A stretch of 64,000 nt of DNA from Torreya grandis (taxonomy: Eukaryota; Streptophyta; Pinopsida; Cupressales; Taxaceae). The DNA is taken from NCBI GenBank assembly GCA_037957365.1, contig JARHVA010000250.1:5737001-5801000 (forward strand), read 5' to 3'. Positions 1-12,640 of this stretch are shown here, piece by piece. The first letter of the stretch is position 1, and each line of letters begins with the position of its first letter. Below the pieces are notes generated by a model that was given only the letters and a program-made list of their open reading frames with translations, did no database searches and was not told the origin of the DNA. The position numbers and the translations under genes are program-made.

Positions 1-1180
1 GAGTAAAGGGCAAACATGTTGTAAAGAGTTGAGTTCAAAGGGATTTCAAAACATCTTTGGGAGTATCTATTAATATCTATGCAAGGTATGCAAGAGAAAA
101 CAAATTTGTAATTATTCCCAAAACATAAACTTTACTTTGATGAATCAAATAGGTCTTAAGGTTATAACAGAGTATGAGAAGAGTTGAAGTTCAAATGCAA
201 GTTACTTAGTGAAAAAACATTGTAAGAAGATATTTGGCAAGTAAGGTTCTAAACTATGTCAAGTGTCCATCAAGAGACTTGTAACTATACTCAAGATGCA
301 TAAATGTAACTGTTTATAAAGGATATTTATTCAATAATTTCAAATCTTCCAAAATAACCTACTACGCCACCCCTCATGAAATAAACTCATCAACACTTGG
401 TCGTGAAGTTTAAAAAACAAGATGACAACACATTCTCAATGGGCTTGGTGCCAATTCTTTCCTCTTTTTAATTATTCTGATGATGAATGGTCATAATTAT
501 CTTTTTACTCCAAATTATCTTTCTCCTCCTCCTCTCTTATAGCTATAAAACAAGCATTGAATGACTTGAAATACATCCTCAAATTGGTTAAGGCAAAGCC
601 CTGCCAAAATTAAGACTTGTAATTCCCTATTATAAACAATTAAAACTAAGTATTTTTATCTTTATATTACATATAATGATCTTGAATGGGTTTTTTGATG
701 AATTTTTTATGATATTAAGTGTGCTTCCTTGCATTTGTCCTTATTTTTCATACCTCTATGTGAGTTTGTCTTCTTTTCATAGGTCATATGAAGTGTTATA
801 CATGGTTTTCTAAGTATGATAATTGATATGTAATTATTTTTTATGATTATTACCTCTTGACTAATCATCTTAGGCCTTTGCAATTTCCATAGCCTTCATA
901 TTAAAGCACTAGTGTGATAGGGATTGTCTTTAAATAGTATAATCATAGTTTAACTTAGTATTTCATAGAGAATTATTTATCAAGATGAGGACCTTATGTT
1001 TGTTGCATCACCTCCAAGGTTATTTTAGTTTTATATTTCATCTTTCCCTTTTCCAAGCCAAATGAGTAGTATAGTTGTTAGTGTATGTGTTGTATGTGGG
1101 AGCTAGCCCAAAATGTAGAGGTTTAGTCCACTTAGAGGTCACCCAAAACCTAAGACTAATCCCATTGTATATCTCAAGTG
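1..1180. other. Unassigned AT-rich sequence upstream of region X copy 0
   Basis: I see no recognisable protein, RNA gene or complete repeat here. From about 1180 the sequence becomes alignable to copies A and B of region X, so this stretch may be the LTR or leader of the oldest copy, but I could not find a matching partner elsewhere in the window. Short open frames near 1038-1302 lie on both strands over the same bases and have no recognisable content. Confidence 0.4.
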
Positions 1181-4100
1181 AGAGGTCTAAAATACACCCT
1201 CTCAATGATGTAAATTTGAGATATAACATTATTATAATGTGTTATTCTAAAAAATTAATGAATCTAAGAATATATTTCATGGTGAGGACACTACTAAAGT
1301 AGATGAGGTGTATAAGGATGATTTGATTGGAACTATGAAATTAAGACTCCATCAAGTGGTGGTAAATCCTAAGTTACTTATCTATATAGACACTATTTTC
1401 AATATTTTCTCTAAGTGTGTATTGAATGATGATGCTTTATATTCCAAAAAAAATAGAATCATAGTAGCCTATATCATTGGGCCACATTTGATAGTTATTA
1501 AAAATTCACCTCTTCAAACTTCACCTATAATCAAGATACCACCACTTGGTGGATAAATTAAAATGATTTAATAGAGGTTTTAAATGGTTGGGTTGTGAAC
1601 ATAGAGAACTAAACTTATAAAGGCAATATATATAGATATACCATTAAGAATTTTAGGATAGGTTTTAAATTAGGAATTTTATTGATGAATATGTTGTATG
1701 ATGCTTCCTATATTGACCATGTCAATAAATTATAGGTTACCCTAATTTCAATGATCATTAATTAAAAAAAGTATCCTTCCTTGGGAGAAATCATTGTTTT
1801 CAATTTTTAATAATAATTTCATTATGTTAAAGAAGTCACAGTTTTTATATGATGCCATATTTGGTAGATAACTATTATACCACTATGTAATTCAAATCTG
1901 TTGACTTCCCTAAGTGGCCCCATCCCTTCAATTCACACATTCATGTGTTATACTATAAATTATATGTGTATAGATATCAAGAGTGCATGAAATAAATATG
2001 TGATAACTTTTGTCCTCCTATGTATTTTTTGATCACTGAACATCCCATGCTGAATATTTTTGAATAAATGTGGTAATCCATCCAAAAAATTGGAAGTTAA
2101 GAATATTATGATACATATAATGTCTTGATAATTGAAATATTTATGATTCCATCTTATAAATTTCCTTATCATGCTATCGATAAAATTTATTCATAATAAA
2201 TGGCCTATCATTTTGTTCATGGAGTGGAAGGATCATGAAAAAATAAGAATCAAATATCATGGCCTCCTACACTCCTGAATCTTTGTTAATCATAGTACAT
2301 AGTGTCATCTTCCATATAATAACTTACATTGCATATGAATACATTCAATAAGTTTGATAAAAATGCACCAAAGAATTGGGATTATTACAAAAGTGTGGCC
2401 AAACACTTAAAAATTTTCAATGGAATGTTAGTTTATATTAGTAACATTAGGTCCATCTTGATGACATAATTATTTGAAATTGCATTGGAGGTTATTAAGA
2501 AACATGAATTAATTGGTTTACATAGATCATATTTATATGTGTAGATATAATAATTTTTTCCTAATTATGTATTATTTATATAAAGGGAAAATATTTTATG
2601 GACTGGACCAATTTTAATGAATAATTTGCTCCATGGACTATCCCAACTACATAGTCATTGATAACTCCAATGACCAAATTGCCTCTAGTAAGAAGGTCAC
2701 TCTCTACCCTTTCCACTATAGTGTCTATTATTACTTCATTTATAAAACCTAATTATTTTGGTTTAAATGTGTTTATATTTCATCTAAAGTTTTATTGTAT
2801 ATAAGGGATCCATACATGTCTAATAATCCTAGTTATTTATCATAAGAAATCCTTGTGTTTATACATAGTGTTAATGTTCAAGATGTTGAATTTGTTTATA
2901 GTTAAGTATTGGAAGTTAACAAGGTTACTAATTTAAAAAGTGTCACTAAGAATCAAGGAAGAGTAAGTTATATGTAAATCACTATTGTTTCATCACCCAA
3001 ATTATCAACAAATATCCCAATATTTGTTCTGACTATAACCACTTTTTTCTAATATGCAATATTTTATAGTCCTCTACCTATGGTCACAATACCAAACATT
3101 TTAGTATATATTCCTCATAAATTTAATATTTCCACTATGATTATTTAGGTTGATTTTATGTTTATAATATTTATGTTCCATCCCCATCTACTTGTATTTT
3201 GACAACACTGAGGATGAAAGAAATTATAATTGCATCCTATGTTTCTTATGTTTTTACTCTAGTCACAAGTATAGTTGAAAATTGTCTTAAAAATTTGGGT
3301 ATATTCATTTCATCACTTTCAGATTTTATTTTTCAATATTCCATCACTTGTTTCCACATACATTTTAACCACCATTTCACACATTCCATCATCTATTGTT
3401 CCTAGTTTCATTGTGTTCACTTCACTCCCATTGAAAACAAATGAGTTATCCACCCTCAATCTCAAATTCACTATGACCCCTAAAATTTAAGAAGGATGAT
3501 ATTATGTGAAGTAATTTATTCAATTGGTTAAATCTCAATGAGCCTATATGATTATACATGAGAAGCCATAGGTTAAAATACAATTTGAAAAGTTCACTAG
3601 GAAATTGAAAATAATTTCCAATAAAAGGATAATCAAAATGTCTCTCCTACTCTTTTTGAAAAATAATAATATTTATTTACACTCTCTAAAAGAAGGAAAA
3701 GCCCTAAAAATGAAATTTTAGAAGAACTTGAGTATTCTAGTAGTGAAAATGAGTATAAGAAAGACCATGAGTATATTGTCAATCCACCAATACAATGACT
3801 AAAAAGGTTTTCAATTAAATGAAGAATAGTGAAACACTTGAAGACTCAACAAAAGCTTAAAGTTCCAAATAATTTTGTGAAATATGCTTAATTTTCCTTA
3901 GATTTATTTTTCAAGTCATTAATGGAGTTGTACAAAACTATGTTAAAGAGTGATAATTTACATAAAACATTCAAGATTATTTTATATAAGTTTATAAAAT
4001 GGAGAGGAAATTAAATGTCTTTTCCACTATTATTATGTAGTTTTTTCTCCTTAATAATCCAATCATGCAATTTTTTATGTTAATTTATGTGAAAATATTA

Positions 4101-5080
4101 TTATACAAACTAAGTTTTCACTTGGAGAATTATCACAGTCTTCCATCCATAGTTTCACATTTGAACATGTTCACAAATAATATTATTAATTTATTTTCAA
4201 GTGTAAATATTCCATAATTATATAATGAATATGGTGATATGATATATATTCATAATTTTTAAGATATGTTGAATAAATTTGTAGTTGTATTCAAAATAGA
4301 TCTAGCCACCGTAAATAGGAAAAACAATCAATAAGTCTTATTTTTTTTAAACATAGTTAGTAAAGTTGAGAAATTAAATATCATTAGAGAATATCTATAA
4401 TATCCTTTTCTAAATCATTCACATGGTCTCTACATGCATGATTTCAAGGGGAATAAAGTGGCGAATTAAAGTTTTAATTTTCAAGTGATATTTTTGGGGG
4501 AATTGGTAATTGGAATTGTGTATCATTTTTCTCAGTGTGCTATAGGTTTTTATTGTTTGTTAATTTTTTTTGAGTAGTTGTTTATAAAATGAAAAAAAAA
4601 TCAAAATGTGGTTGTGTCTTATCCTTTAATTATAAATACTTTCCATCAAAACATTTTAAAATAAGATGTAAGATAATGATATTTGATTTTTTTAAATTTT
4701 AAATCTTTTAAGGGATCAATGTGTGGATTTTATGTGAATTCAATTTTTCCCTTTCTTAATTATAATGCTTTGTCTTTTCTTCGCTTAGATTTCTCATTGA
4801 TGTGATCTATATATTTTTTATGGGTTGGATATATTGAACAATGATATTTTAACCATATCATGAGAAAATAGTAACCAATATTAAGTACTTTTAGATAAAT
4901 ATATTGTGTTATTTTCTTTAATTGGTTATCTCATCAATTATGTTTGTGAAATATAATCATAAATTTACTTAATCCTTATAATCTAGTATTGTATTTATTT
5001 AACTTTATGTGAATGCTAGATTTGATAAATATTAATTTATAATAGATCTCATTGGATGTATTCTTTAGAAAAGATTAATC
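1181..5080 (+). repeat. Region X, copy 0 (oldest; degenerate unidentified coding repeat)
   Basis: This aligns by eye with 13631-17041 (copy A) and 41641-45062 plus 47754-48159 (copy B). The shared landmark is a block with 'ggtgaggac', an acidic stretch and a tail around residues LYSKK (1290-1460). A longer readable frame at 1308-1556 encodes 82 residues ending PPLGG, matching the shorter broken frames of A and B. A Ser/Thr/Pro-rich stretch (about 3190-3480) and a charged helical stretch (about 3640-3780) follow in the same order as in A and B. Identity to A and B is clearly lower than A to B. This copy lacks the LINE that splits the other two. The protein family is not recognised; it may be an extra open reading frame of a Ty3-type element. 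Confidence 0.65.
4677..4697. other. Empty site corresponding to the LINE insertion in copies A and B
   Basis: Here 'atatttgattttttt' runs straight on into 'aaatcttttaagggatcaatgtgtgg'. In copy B the equivalent 'aaaattgacattttttt' (45044-45060) and 'aaatttgacattttttt' (47754-47770) are separated by about 2.7 kb of LINE. Copy 0 therefore keeps the uninterrupted site. Confidence 0.65.
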
Positions 5081-5930
5081 AGGTGGAAATTTAATTTCTC
5101 TTTTACATCTTACTCTTCCTTCTTTTTTTTTTTATGTTATTCAAATAATTTTATAATAAATTAGAATCATTGTGAATATCCATGACATTTTTAATTAGTG
5201 GGTGCTATTGAACTTATGAATTACTAAATCATATAATTTCATCCTTTATATAGTTTAAAATAGTATGCAACTAAATTCTAGTCCGCCAAATATTCCTTTT
5301 AGAATTCATAACCTAAAACATGTGTATTAGGTCCAATTTCCATGACCCTAAAATGATAGCATGTATGCCTGCTATTTTTTGGAGTCTATGCAATAAAATT
5401 GCATCAACAAAAACTTGGTCCCCATTAAATGACCCGAAATTACAGAAGGTCTTTGTTGAATTAATCCCTTGTCCTTATGTTTTGGATACCATTAAATATT
5501 CCTAGGTATTTTATGATGTAATATTTGTTTTTCAATTCATGAATAGTATTGGTGTTTTTAAACATAAGTCATAGATGATAAGGAAAGAGATTACTCCTCA
5601 GATCAAGAGAAATAAATCAATAATGAGGGAATTATAAAATTTAATGAACATAAGATATCTATAGGGATGGTGTCACTGAATTTTTTGCTTGATATATATA
5701 TTCCTATTGAGAAAAATAACATATGACATACATGTGTCAAACATCTATTTTGGTTAATTTGGATTCACCTGAAAAGCCAAAAAAATGGGAATACTTGCCT
5801 AAATTGCTAAATTATAGAAAATAAGAAATTAAAATTTATTCTCTCATAGTATAAATATGTGATAACAAATTCATTGGAATATGTTAAGGTATTTGATCCT
5901 AGGTCATCACTCATATCATCCTAGTTAAGG
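5081..5930. other. Unassigned stretch between region X copy 0 and Ty3 pol copy A
   Basis: In a complete Ty3-type element gag and protease would be expected between an upstream region and reverse transcriptase, but only about 850 bases are present and I recognise neither. A 61-residue frame at 5320-5505 (+) has no recognisable motif. The last 50 bases may be the N-terminal lead-in to the reverse transcriptase. Most of gag and protease is probably deleted here. Confidence 0.4.
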
Positions 5931-6660
5931 AAGGTCACAAGATTTTCACATAAATACAAAGACCAATGAATCCCATATTTTAGCCAATCATTTATAAGAA
6001 GGTATATAAGTTTCTTGATACCAAACTAATATTTCACATAATACATTTTACATCTAATTCTTATTCATAAAAATAATGGATAAATAAGGCTTTGTCTAGA
6101 CCTTAAAAACCTAAACAAATCCTTTGATCAATATAATTATATTTTACCATCATTTGATGAAGTTATACAAATGGTGAATGGATCTAAAATGATGTGTTTT
6201 TTGACTGAATTTTTAAGTAGTGGGGTAATTTTGATTTAAAAAGGAATTATTTTTGGCTTAATAAATGTAAATTCCACTTTTTAGAATGTTATGGATATTA
6301 ATTTCCAAGATTTGGTATGAAAATTCATTATCATTTACATGGATGATCTAGCTATTTTACTCAAGCATAGATCTCAATATGTGCATCACTTGAGGCAAGT
6401 TTTTGAAATATGAAACAGATATGGTATATACATTAGTCTAAATAAGATATTTTTTAGTGTTATAGAGGGTAAATCATTGGGACATATTATTAAAAAATAA
6501 ATTATATCAATTTTCCTTAATAGGGGAAACTGAAATTTATAAAATTCCTTTCCAAAATAGTAAGAAAGATTTAAATTCATTCTTTGGGAAAATTAATTTC
6601 ATAAGGAAATTTATTTCTAGTCTCACCAAAATCATGAGACCTATTAATGCTATGTTGAAA
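5931..6660 (+). pseudogene. Ty3/gypsy-type reverse transcriptase, copy A (degenerate)
   Basis: Translation across frames gives recognisable Ty3-type reverse transcriptase pieces in order: a 'RLCLDLKNLN' block (about 6090-6120), an 'NYILPSFDEVIQMVNGS' block (about 6130-6185), the catalytic YMDD box at 6336-6347 preceded by FIII, then 'HHLRQVF', 'SLGHIIKK' and a tether reading 'IMRPINAMLKYEAKIKW' (about 6630-6680). Stops and frameshifts interrupt it. Relative to copy B (34237-34300) about 60 bases are missing after the FLGYNQ-equivalent block, removing part of the domain. The protein would have copied element RNA into DNA in virus-like particles; it cannot function now. Confidence 0.85.
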
Positions 6661-7309
6661 TATGAGGCAAAGATAAAATGGAATTCTTAATAGATAATTC
6701 ATTCCAAGAAGTCAAAAATTCCATGATGTAAGTTCTAGTGTTGATTAATCTAGATTTCACAAGAGATTTATATCTTTGTTTTTTTACTTCATGTCACATA
6801 ATTATGGTTTTGTAAATGTAAGGGAATAACTTGTGAGTTCATCCCATTGAAATCATGAGTAATAATTGAAAGGATACATATCTTATATATTATACACTAG
6901 GAAAAAACACTTATACTTTGGTCAAACCTGTCAAAAATTTCAGACACTACATACTCCAAAATAAATTACATGTTATTAAACTTAATCCAACACTAAAAAT
7001 ATTACTTGAAAAGAATGAGTTAGGAAAAATAAAAGGAAAATCAATGGCCAAAATATAATAATATGAAATTAAATTTAAGCTAACCAAAATAGTGAGAGGC
7101 CAATGTTTTACTCATCTCATCATTGTTGTGGATCCATTAATCACTATTGGGCAAGTAGACTAAATGCAAATGAATCAATAAGAATGATATGATCACATTA
7201 TTCACTTCTTAATGTATGGAAAATTTCTCAATTTTTGAAAAAAAATATATTTGGGGTTCAAGGAAGCCCACTACATGATTTAAATTTGGTGTAATATTGT
7301 AGTAATTAT
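6661..7309 (+). pseudogene. Ty3-type RNase H and connection region, copy A (degenerate)
   Basis: This follows the reverse transcriptase directly. Readable pieces are 'SFQEVKNSMM' and 'LVLINLDFTRDLYL' (about 6700-6780), typical of the start of Ty3 RNase H, then 'PTLKILLEKNELGKIKGKSMAKIQ' in split form and 'FKLTKIVRGQCFTHLI' (about 6990-7125), which matches the segment before integrase. Several stops are present. The frame is broken at 7309 by a copia-type insertion and the same pol resumes at 11406. The uninterrupted version is at 35392-35396 in copy B. Confidence 0.75.
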
Positions 7310-8320
7310 TGTCAGGAACCTAGAACAATAAACATGCTCCGATGCCTACTTAGTCAGGATCTTGCTCTACCAATTAGAGCACATATGATTAATTCTTTTA
7401 TTAGTAACTAAACACGGAATTTAACTAGAATCAATAAGTAATTAGAAATATGAAACAACACAGGAATTGAGAGACAATACACAATTGTATTAATAATCAC
7501 TCAGAAGAATATACAATAAGGAAGATGCCACTTCTTCCTCCACCTCAAAGGTTCACCATGCCTCAAGACCTTCTTCCCTCTCTCTCTCGGTCACAATAAT
7601 CAACTCCAATATAGAATTGATGTTCACCTCTCTAACTAGTCAGTAACACACTACCAGTTCATCAAGTACACAACCGTACTCCAAGTAGATCTCCTACTCT
7701 CTGCTGCTACCTGCAAATCACTAGACCTTACTCACCAATGTAGACATCTCTACACCCTTGAAGAACCCTTTTCCTTGCCTCACCAATTCCTTATGATTCT
7801 TCAACTAGTACCCTAGTGGATCAGCTCCTAGACCTTGCAGACCTTGCAACTCTCCCTGATCATACACACTCAGCACCCCTTTGGAACTAGGAGGAGCTAA
7901 ACTAGCTCTCTCTAAAAGCTCTATGGCTTTCTAGCACACTTTTACAATACATCCCATGAGTCCATATATAGTTCTCATGCTTACAATAATTAGACTAACC
8001 TAATTACAATAATTAGACACGCAACTCAAGACTAAGACTAGCCTTCAACATGCAAACAAACAGTCCAAAAATAGGCTCTCTGGGATCAACATGCAAACTG
8101 CCTGTTCACGCACAGGCTGCCGACGTCAACTCCTCCAAGACCAATGTCAGTCGACTAGTAATTGATGCCGGTTGCTTCCTCACTACCATCTGACCGACGT
8201 TGGTTGATCAGATCGACGCTGGTTTCCCTACAACTAATTCTGCAACTCCCCGCAACTTTGCATCCTCCATAACTTCTCCTGTTTGCATCCTGGTGAAGCT
8301 TTTAGCTCCACAACCTAACA
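7310..8320 (-). repeat. Copia A 3' LTR
   Basis: Direct repeat of 10386-11400. It ends TG...CA and abuts the target duplication on the left and the polypurine tract on the right. A block of decayed ACCGACGTCGGT-like 12-mers lies at about 8118-8224. The family differs from copia B by an extra roughly 42-base segment just inside the + strand left end, between 'tgtcag' and 'agtcag' repeats. Confidence 0.92.
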
Positions 8321-8333
8321 ATCTCCCACTTGG
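8321..8333 (-). promoter_or_regulatory. Polypurine tract of copia A
   Basis: On the - strand this reads CCAAGTGGGAGAT immediately before the LTR start TGTTAGG, a form common in plant copia elements. It would prime plus-strand DNA synthesis and fixes the element's orientation as minus. Confidence 0.85.
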
Positions 8334-8419
8334 AGATAAATAGTTGCACCTATACCTGTACCTATACCTGTACCTGTACATCATCTAAATTATTCCCTGG
8401 CTTGTATTCCTCTTCAAGA

Positions 8420-10252
8420 TCAATCTTGAAGACCAACCACCACACAATTTGTGATGCCGCACCTGTCATTCAAGTAACCTGCCACATCCGAACCTACATA
8501 TCCATGTAGTGAAGAACTTGACCTTGCATAACAAGAATCCCTGCTGCTAGTCCCACTGAAATGCCCTCCAGTACTCCTTCCCCGAATTGGCTCCATACTT
8601 TCTGACAACCCCCGCTAATTGGGAAAACTCAGGTCTACACTAGATCTCATGTGATTTCGAACCCTATTTCAAGCTAGGCTTGAACTGTCCAGCCATTGGT
8701 GTGCTTTCTGATTTTGCATCCTGTGTAATGAACCTTGCCAACACCTAATTCACATCAGCTCCCACTGGAGATAAAATCTCTATGTCTCTTATGCCAAAGA
8801 ATTTTGCTGCTCCAAATTCTTCATGACATACCTCTGAACTAACCTTACCTTTTAGCTCAGCAAATCCCTGTATGTACAAAACCTACTAGCAAACCATCCA
8901 CATACAGTAACTAGATAATTTCGCGACTCATCATCCACCTGGTAAAAACAAACACAATAGTTACACTGATGTTGACTAAAGCCATGCTTTGTCATCCACC
9001 TGTCAAACCTGTATCACTGTCCTGCAGCTTCTTCAAGACCATATGCCTTGGCCTTCTGTCTCATGTATCCATCCACTCTCTTCTCTAAAATGGAAATCCA
9101 TTTCATTTCTCAGTGCTTTCTTCCAGCTAACAACTCTACCAACAAATACCTGTTTGGTTCTTCTCCAAGGACTCACACTCCTCATCCATGCCAAGTTCCC
9201 ACTGTATCTAAATTCTACCTGCATTGCCTCTTCACATCTTCCTAGTTCTCGACCATCAGTAAGTAATATAAAGAAGGTGAAAAATGAATATGAGGTTCAC
9301 TTACCCTTTCTGACCTCCACATGAGTGTTTGAGACTTGTTGACAGCTGTTATCCACCCACTATCCGTTCCAGTGACCGATCTCGGCCATCTCCCAGTCTG
9401 CTCCCGACCGATGTCAGTTCCCTGCACTGACCCTGACTGCCGACATCATTTCCCTGGCCAACACCGGTATCCTTTCTGCCGATGTCGATTCCTTCATGAC
9501 CGACATCGGTCTTCCTATTGTCGATGTTGATTACTGTATGACTGACGCTGGTACCTGTGTTCGTCTGTGAGTGATAACTTTTTACCCGTGAGCTCTCCAT
9601 GGATCAAAATCCTAATCAAATCAACATAGCCCTGCTCAGAATAATTCAGTTCTCTCACCTGATCTCTATCTGTCATCTCCTCCATAAACACCAAGGCTTT
9701 CCAGTTCTTTAGCTTGTCAAAAACATCTATCTTCTGCTTGATAACTTGCATTCCCCTCCTACATATGTGACCAAGCCCATGAAGCCACATCTCTGCAATA
9801 GAAGGTGAATCAGTAATATAAGTGGATAGATAAAGGATACCTACTTTATTACCACCATGTAATTCAAGTGTATCCGCTATGAGAGTTACAGTACATCTCC
9901 CATCACCTAACTTTCCTAAAGAAATTAGACTCATCTCCAAGACTGGTACCTACATGACTTCCTTCAACCACTGTGTGTCATCCATCTACAATTTCAACTT
10001 CACTTCTCCTTTGCCAATTCTTTGGCAAGGCTCACCAGCTCCTCTCCCTGGGGCTACATGGAAAGAGGCAACATAATCTATTATCCAAGATTCAACTTCA
10101 TCAAAGAAAACTCCCAAAGCATCTTGTGCAACAACACTTGCAACATCTGCATCTTCAGTTCCTTCATGCTGATCTGCTACCAACCAACAATATTTTTTTC
10201 CATGCTCTTTCTTTCCATCAATCAGACCATTCATGCTATTCAGTTTCTCCAT
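8420..10252 (-). pseudogene. Copia A polyprotein remnant (PR, GAG-pre-integrase, RT, RNase H)
   Basis: Reading the - strand: an 88-residue frame (10252-9986) holds the protease motif, where WIIDYVASFH replaces the usual WIIDSGASFH, so the active-site D-S-G is lost after D59. It leads into a 141-residue frame (9940-9515) with 'LISLGKLGDGRCTVTL' and 'WLHGLGHICRRGMQV', the GAG-pre-integrase domain. The integrase core is absent; in its place is a run of 12-mer repeats (9375-9552). RT pieces follow: 'KKALRNEMDFHFREE' (about 9130) and 'WMTKHGFSQH' (about 8970). An RNase H piece 'YVGSDVAGYLNDRCGITNCV' lies at about 8440-8505. Copia B has the same architecture, so the deletion predates both insertions. 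Confidence 0.85.
9375..9552. repeat. Cluster of decayed ACCGACGTCGGT 12-mers in copia A interior
   Basis: Eight near-palindromic 12-mers sit at 9375, 9407, 9439, 9457, 9478, 9499, 9520 and 9541, including ACCGATGTCAGT and ACCGACATCGGT. Most differences from ACCGACGTCGGT are C-to-T or G-to-A. Several spacings are 18-21 bases. The block lies where the copia integrase would be expected. Confidence 0.8.
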
Positions 10253-10371
10253 TCATAGCTTACTTCCTTCTGCCATTGCTATACTCCCACTCAATCAGAA
10301 ACCCCTGTGAGTAACCTGTAATCAACAAACACTACCAGATCTAAAACTACCTGTTAGTAACCCAACCAAAA

Positions 10372-10383
10372 GCTCTGATACCA
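10372..10383 (-). promoter_or_regulatory. Primer binding site of copia A (initiator tRNA-Met type)
   Basis: The - strand reads TGGTATCAGAGC two bases inside the 5' LTR. This is the classical plant copia primer site complementary to the 3' end of initiator tRNA-Met. Confidence 0.92.
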
Positions 10384-10385
10384 CT

Positions 10386-11400
10386 TGTCAAGAACCTAGA
10401 ACAATAAACATGCTCTGATGCCTACTTAGTCAGGATCTTTCTCTACCAATTAGAGCACATATGATTACTTCTTGTATTAGCAACTAAACACGGAATTTAA
10501 CCAAAATCAATAAGTAACTAGAAATATGAAACAACACAGGAATTGAGAGACAATACATAATTGTATTAATAATCACTCAGAAGAATATACAATAAGGAAG
10601 ATGCCACTTCTTCCTCCACCTCAAAGGTTCGCCACGCCTCAAGACCTTCTTCCCTCTCTCTCTCGGTCACAACAATCAACTCTAATATAGAATTGATGTT
10701 CACCTCTCCAACTAGTCAGTAACACGCTGCCAGTTCATCAAGTACACAACCGTACTCCAAGTAGATCTCCTGCTCTATGTTGCTACCTGCAAATCACTAG
10801 ACCTTACTCACCAATGTAGACATCTCTACACCCCTGAAGAACCCTTGTCCTTGCCTCACCAAGTCCTTATGATTCTTCAACCAGTACCCTGGTGGATCAG
10901 CTCCTAGACCTTGCAGACCTTGCAACTCTCCCTGATCATACACACTCAGCACCCCTTTGGAACTAGGAGGAGCTAAACTAGCTCTCTCTAAAAGCTCTAT
11001 GGCTTTCTAGCACACTTTTACAATACAGCCCATGAGTCCATATATATATATATCTCATGCTTATAATAATTAGACTAACCTAATTACAATAATTAGACAC
11101 GTAACTCAAGACTAAGACTAGCCTTCAACATGCAAATAAATAGTCCAAAAATAGGCTCTCTGGGATCAACATGCGAACTACCTGTTCACGCACAGGCTGC
11201 CGACGTCAACTCCTCCAAGACCGATGTCGACCGACTGGTAACCGATGCCGGTTGCTTCCTCACTGCCATCTAACCGATGTCGGTTGATCAGACTAATGCC
11301 GGTTTCCCTGCAACTGATTCTGCAACTCCCCGCAACTCTGCATCCTCCATAACTTCTCCTATTTGCATCCTGGTGAAGCTTTTAGCTCCACAACCTAACA
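10386..11400 (-). repeat. Copia A 5' LTR
   Basis: Direct repeat of 7310-8320, bounded by the primer site on its left and ATTAT on its right. It carries its own cluster of 12-mers (about 11199-11310), including ACCGATGTCGGT. A short TATATATATATA run near 11040-11051 is a small expansion absent from the other LTR. Confidence 0.92.
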
Positions 11401-12640
11401 ATTATGAGTAAATTAACCTTAAGAATGTGATAGGAAGCCAAAATTATAATAAACACCTTTCATCAGAAATTGAGAAGTAGACATCTTTAAGTAACATCAC
11501 AACACAAAATTCTCAATGTAGGATATTATTGGCCTACCATTTTAAAATATGTTCACAACCATGTGATAACTTTCCATGAATGTTAAATGTTTTCAAAAAA
11601 GAGATAAAAATGTAGCAATGCCTTTATGTCCAGTGGTTAAAAGTAGACCTTTCAGATAATGGGTATTTGATTTTGTTGGAGTCATTAACCCAAGATCCAT
11701 TAAAAGGAAAAAATTTGTGTTAACTACAACATATTACTACACATGATGGTATGAATTGATCACTAAAATAATAATATATACCAATAAATGATCAATTTTA
11801 TGGAGGAATATATTGTTACAAGATTTGACACACCCTTTTCTCCAGTCTATGATAATGGACCTACATTTCAATCTGTAAAGTTTTCAAAATGGGCATATTA
11901 TAACATTATCATTTTAAAATCCTCTCCCAATTATTATCCCTAAGGAAATGGAGTGATTGAATCCATTAACAAAAATATCATTGATGCCATCAAAAAAGTA
12001 GCTAGAATTAAACCAAGAGAATGGTAGTCACTAATAAAATATGTATTGAAAATATAATTTTTTTTTTCATGAATATTTGGTTTATATTCTAAATAAAACC
12101 AAAGAATACTGAATTATAAACACTAAACAATTTTTTCCCCATAAAATATCCATTTGTTGTGACCATCACACCTCCAATTCTCTTTAAAAAATGGAAACTC
12201 CTTTTATTTTAATCCAAAATTGAGATATGAACTTCATTTATAAGATCCTTATTATACCTAAAATTTCAAATGCTAAATTAGGAAATAAATTAAAATAGGA
12301 TTAATTAAAACTTCTTCCTTTTTACACTAGTTTTATGAGGATTTTTATGAAGCATTGAAAGCTTAAGTTACATTGTAGCTTATTATAGGTTTTGGATAGA
12401 TCACATGGAAACATATAAGCTCACAATTAACCTTATAAAATTAATTTTCATCCATATACACTTATCCAAAGTTGAACGTTCACACTTTATGTCACTAAAG
12501 ATCCTTGTATCAAATGAACCCAACCACAATTTAAAACAAGATTCATAAAATAACTAATCTATGGAGGCCTCTATTTTCTTCAAAAAATAAGGTTATATTT
12601 TGAAATTCCCCTTGAATCTATGATACCATGATCCCATTAT
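11401..12640 (+). pseudogene. Ty3-type integrase, copy A (degenerate)
   Basis: This continues the pol broken at 7309. The zinc-binding region is traceable by 'NVGYYWPTILKYVHNHV' (about 11511-11565). The catalytic core shows 'DFVGVINPRS' (about 11669), 'YDNGPTFQ' (about 11850) and 'NYYP*GNGVIESINKN' with the glutamate codon at 11959-11961. All three acidic catalytic residues are still encoded. The stop in YYP*GNG is TAA for CAA, a C-to-T change. A C-terminal part with 'HMKTYKL' and 'SKVERSHFMSLKILVSNEPNHNLK' runs to about 12600. Several frameshifts and a T-rich run near 12058 break the frame. The enzyme would have inserted element cDNA into chromosomes. Confidence 0.85.

Larger units (their letters stand above)
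7305..11405 (-). mobile_element. Nested Ty1/copia-type LTR retrotransposon A, non-autonomous, with ATTAT target duplication
   Basis: The element occupies 7310-11400 and begins TGTCAGG and ends CCTAACA on the + strand. Five-base duplications ATTAT flank it (7305-7309 and 11401-11405). Copy B of the host repeat has a single ATTAT at the same place (35392-35396), so this is a clean insertion. The LTRs are 1011 and 1015 bp. On the - strand the order is LTR, primer site matching initiator tRNA-Met, protease, GAG-pre-integrase, degenerate RT, RNase H remnant, polypurine tract, LTR. The 2.07-kb interior is less than half of a full copia interior; gag and almost all of integrase are missing. LTR divergence, hand-counted over the first 240 bases, is about 4%. 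Confidence 0.93.

Noticed and set aside
8989..9324. A 111-residue + strand frame and several neighbours at 9048-10314
   Set aside because: They lie antisense to the copia protease, GAG-pre-integrase and RT remnants and recur only where those do.
10372..10383. tRNA-like string at the copia primer sites
   Set aside because: Only the short complement to a tRNA 3' end is present; there is no tRNA gene structure.
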